A stretch of 30,952 nt of DNA from Candidatus Omnitrophota bacterium (GTDB lineage: Bacteria; Omnitrophota; Gorgyraeia; 2-01-FULL-45-10): NCBI GenBank assembly GCA_030695725.1, contig JAUYPN010000055.1:1-30952 (forward strand). Direction: 5' to 3'. The notes beneath the pieces were generated by a model that was given only the letters and a program-made list of their open reading frames with translations, made no database searches and was not told the origin of the DNA. How positions within the stretch are numbered: the first letter of the stretch is position 1; the number at the start of each line of letters is the position of its first letter. Below, in pieces: positions 29,926 to 30,952 of the stretch. The position numbers were made by a program, and so were the translations under genes.

Positions 29926-30341
29926 GGTGGAGGTGGCGGGATTCGAACCCGCGTGCCTAAATATCAGATCAAAAGCCTCTACATGTTTATTCTGCTTTTT
30001 TATCTCCCCGCCGGAACTTCAGCAGACGGAATTTCCGACGGGCAGCCTTTCGAAACCTCATCTGACGCCCTAAAGGCTAACGAGCGATCAGACTATCCTG
30101 CTAGCGACGTCTTTACAGCCCCGCAGGCTGAACCGCAAGACGGGCTGCTCTATCTAGAGAACAGCGCTTGCCAGTGGAGTAACTCCTTTAACCACTTGCA
30201 TGGTTGCAAGGAGCTGATCCACTGATGCCGGAACGTTTAGAGTTTCAGCATTTGATATTTGCCAGGTTTTTTAAGAGGCCCCCTGACAACCTCTACATGC
30301 CACCTTTGTCGTGCTTATCTAGGTCGAAGCCTTTCACCCCC
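29925..30341 (-). ncRNA. ssrA: tmRNA (ssrA), one-piece, with encoded CCA
   Basis: This RNA rescues stalled ribosomes together with SmpB. Its 5' end GGGGGTG pairs with CACCTCC at the 3' end, followed by A and CCA. The T-arm GCGGG-TTCGAAT-CCCGC is intact, and the 5' part has the usual GGCTTCGAC. Pseudoknot 1 is recognisable (AGAGG/CCTCT followed by AAAAAACCTG), and later GC-rich stems fit pseudoknots 2-4. At 417 nt it is longer than the common 350-400 nt. The tag is not a plain LAA-ending peptide. The frame best placed after pseudoknot 1 runs 32 codons from AAT at 30252 (start NAETLNVPAS, end LASAVL) to TAG at 30156. Its first 8 nt overlap the end of smpB. Confidence 0.93.
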
Positions 30342-30792
30342 TGTTTTGTCTTCCTTTTAAAGTCCTCTTTAACTCTCTATCCGATTCTCTGCGGCGTATC
30401 GACTCCCGTTTGTCGTATTGCCTCTTTCCCCTGGCGAGAGCCAGCTCGACTTTCACTATCCCGTTCTTGAAATAAAGCTTAAGAGGTATAAGCGCGAGAT
30501 GTTTCGTCGAAATTTCCAGGGTGAGCTTATTGATCTGCCGCCTGTGAAGCAGTAATTTCCTTGGCCTTAACGGATCGGGGTTATATATATTGCCGAATTC
30601 GTAAGGAGGAATATGCATATTATACAACAAAACTTCGCTGCCTTCAAGCTTGGCGAAGCTATCCGATAGGCTCGCCCCTCCCGCCCTTATGGACTTAACC
30701 TCGGCGCCTTTAAGCTGCAGCCCCGCTTCCAGGCCCTCCATGACAGAGTAGTTATGGAAAGCTTTCCTATTGGTCGTTATTATCTTATCCAT
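30334..30792 (-). CDS. smpB: SsrA-binding protein SmpB
   Basis: SmpB binds the tRNA-like part of tmRNA and brings it to stalled ribosomes. The 152-residue protein has the family start NRKAFHNYSVMEGLEAGLQL, then KGAEVKSIRAGGASLSDSF. A basic C-terminal tail follows (GKRQYDKRESIRRRE), which enters the mRNA channel. Its length is normal. The stop codon TGA (30336-30334) is also nucleotides 6-8 of the tmRNA, so the two genes overlap by 8 nt. The message seems to have a very short leader: the predicted transcription start is about 8 nt before the ATG, and no ribosome site is visible. Confidence 0.97.
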   Translation of the reverse strand: MDKIITTNRKAFHNYSVMEGLEAGLQLKGAEVKSIRAGGASLSDSFAKLEGSEVLLYNMHIPPYEFGNIYNPDPLRPRKLLLHRRQINKLTLEISTKHLALIPLKLYFKNGIVKVELALARGKRQYDKRESIRRRESDRELKRTLKGRQNRG

Positions 30793-30806
30793 GATATTAT
30801 GGCCCT

Positions 30807-30835
30807 ACAATATCACAGTTTTATGCCTAAATCAA
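30807..30835 (-). promoter_or_regulatory. Sigma70-type promoter of smpB-ssrA
   Basis: On the minus strand TTGATT (30835-30830) and TATTGT (30812-30807) are separated by 17 bp. The start would be near 30800, only about 8 nt before the smpB ATG. Confidence 0.55.
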
Positions 30836-30861
30836 CCCCCTCAGGCGCGGAACGGGCTCAA

Positions 30862-30890
30862 TTGACAGTTATAGCGTTTTGCGGTATACT
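30862..30890 (+). promoter_or_regulatory. Sigma70-type promoter of tRNA-Leu
   Basis: A consensus TTGACA (30862-30867) and TATACT (30885-30890) lie 17 bp apart. The start near 30897 would leave about 9 nt of 5' leader before the tRNA. It diverges from the smpB promoter. Confidence 0.8.
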
Positions 30891-30905
30891 TATGGGTTCA
30901 ATAGT

Positions 30906-30952
30906 GCGGAAGTGGCGGAACTGGCATACGCGCAGGTCTCAGAAGCCTGTGC
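30906..30952 (+). tRNA. tRNA-Leu (anticodon CAG), 5' part, cut by window end
   Basis: The sequence begins GCGGAAG-TG-GCGGAACTGGCA, the usual tRNA-Leu start with a class II D-arm. The anticodon stem CAGGT/GCCTG encloses the 7-nt loop CTCAGAA, giving anticodon CAG. The long variable arm, T-arm and 3' end lie beyond the window. Confidence 0.88.

Noticed and set aside
29727..30225. Open frames on the plus strand after the deacetylase gene
   Set aside because: They run antisense through the tmRNA and its flanking repeats and have no family features.

Overview
The window reads as one long, almost entirely plus-strand gene block from an obligately anaerobic bacterium. It holds [NiFe]-hydrogenase maturation genes, a ferredoxin/flavoprotein-linked membrane hydrogenase with Mrp-type ion-pumping subunits, a complete late biotin pathway, and cell-envelope sugar genes. 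A bacterial tmRNA/SmpB pair rules out an archaeon even though the hydrogenase resembles archaeal Mbh. Gene content and the density of small palindromic repeats would suit a candidate-phylum bacterium such as Omnitrophota, but that placement is inference; no rRNA or marker tree is available here.

Layout. 1-830: no gene, filled with palindromic and dispersed repeats. 831-4859: hypF (only the C-terminal Kae1-like domain), hypC, hypD and hypE, with a second gene-free repeat block at 2153-2765 splitting hypFC from hypDE. 4983-6125: a UPF0280 (COG2122) protein and a NIL-domain ferredoxin, a pair linked elsewhere to sulfide assimilation and homocysteine synthesis. 6150-18655: a strong sigma70-type promoter, then about 12.5 kb of tightly overlapping genes. 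In order these are a sulfhydrogenase-beta-like Fe-S protein, a gamma-like FAD/NAD(P) reductase, a CooF/HycB-like polyferredoxin, NuoH/B/C/D-like hydrogenase core subunits with intact NiFe ligands, a NuoL-like antiporter subunit, fused MbhD-MbhE, MrpB, MrpC, MrpD, MrpE, MrpF, MrpG, a NuoI/HycF-like ferredoxin and the hydrogenase maturation protease. 18669-20982: pabB and pabC. 20999-26563: a BirA-operator-like site over a sigma70 promoter, then bioB-bioF-bioH-like-bioC-bioD-bioA. 26560-29710: an ArnT-like glycosyltransferase, a GT2 glycosyltransferase and a YdjC-type deacetylase. 29925-30792 (minus): ssrA (tmRNA) and smpB, overlapping each other by 8 nt. 30906-30952: the first half of a tRNA-Leu(CAG) cut by the window edge.

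How it fits together. HypC/D/E/F build the Fe(CN)2CO group for the hydrogenase large subunit, and the HycI-like protease trims its C-terminus. The gamma/beta/polyferredoxin proteins probably wire NAD(P)H or ferredoxin to the membrane NiFe core, whose Mrp and NuoL/MrpD-like subunits would couple H2 formation or uptake to Na+/H+ movement. Biotin and pABA genes sit downstream on the same strand; the bio genes have their own regulated promoter.

Two themes stand out. First, small palindromic or tandem repeats have entered coding sequences at least seven times here (hypF, the hypD end, hydB-like, polyferredoxin, the hydrogenase large-subunit tail, the pabB end, arnT-like), always keeping the frame. 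Second, the smpB stop codon lies inside the tmRNA acceptor stem, so 5' processing of a joint transcript would turn smpB mRNA into a non-stop message, the very substrate its product helps rescue.
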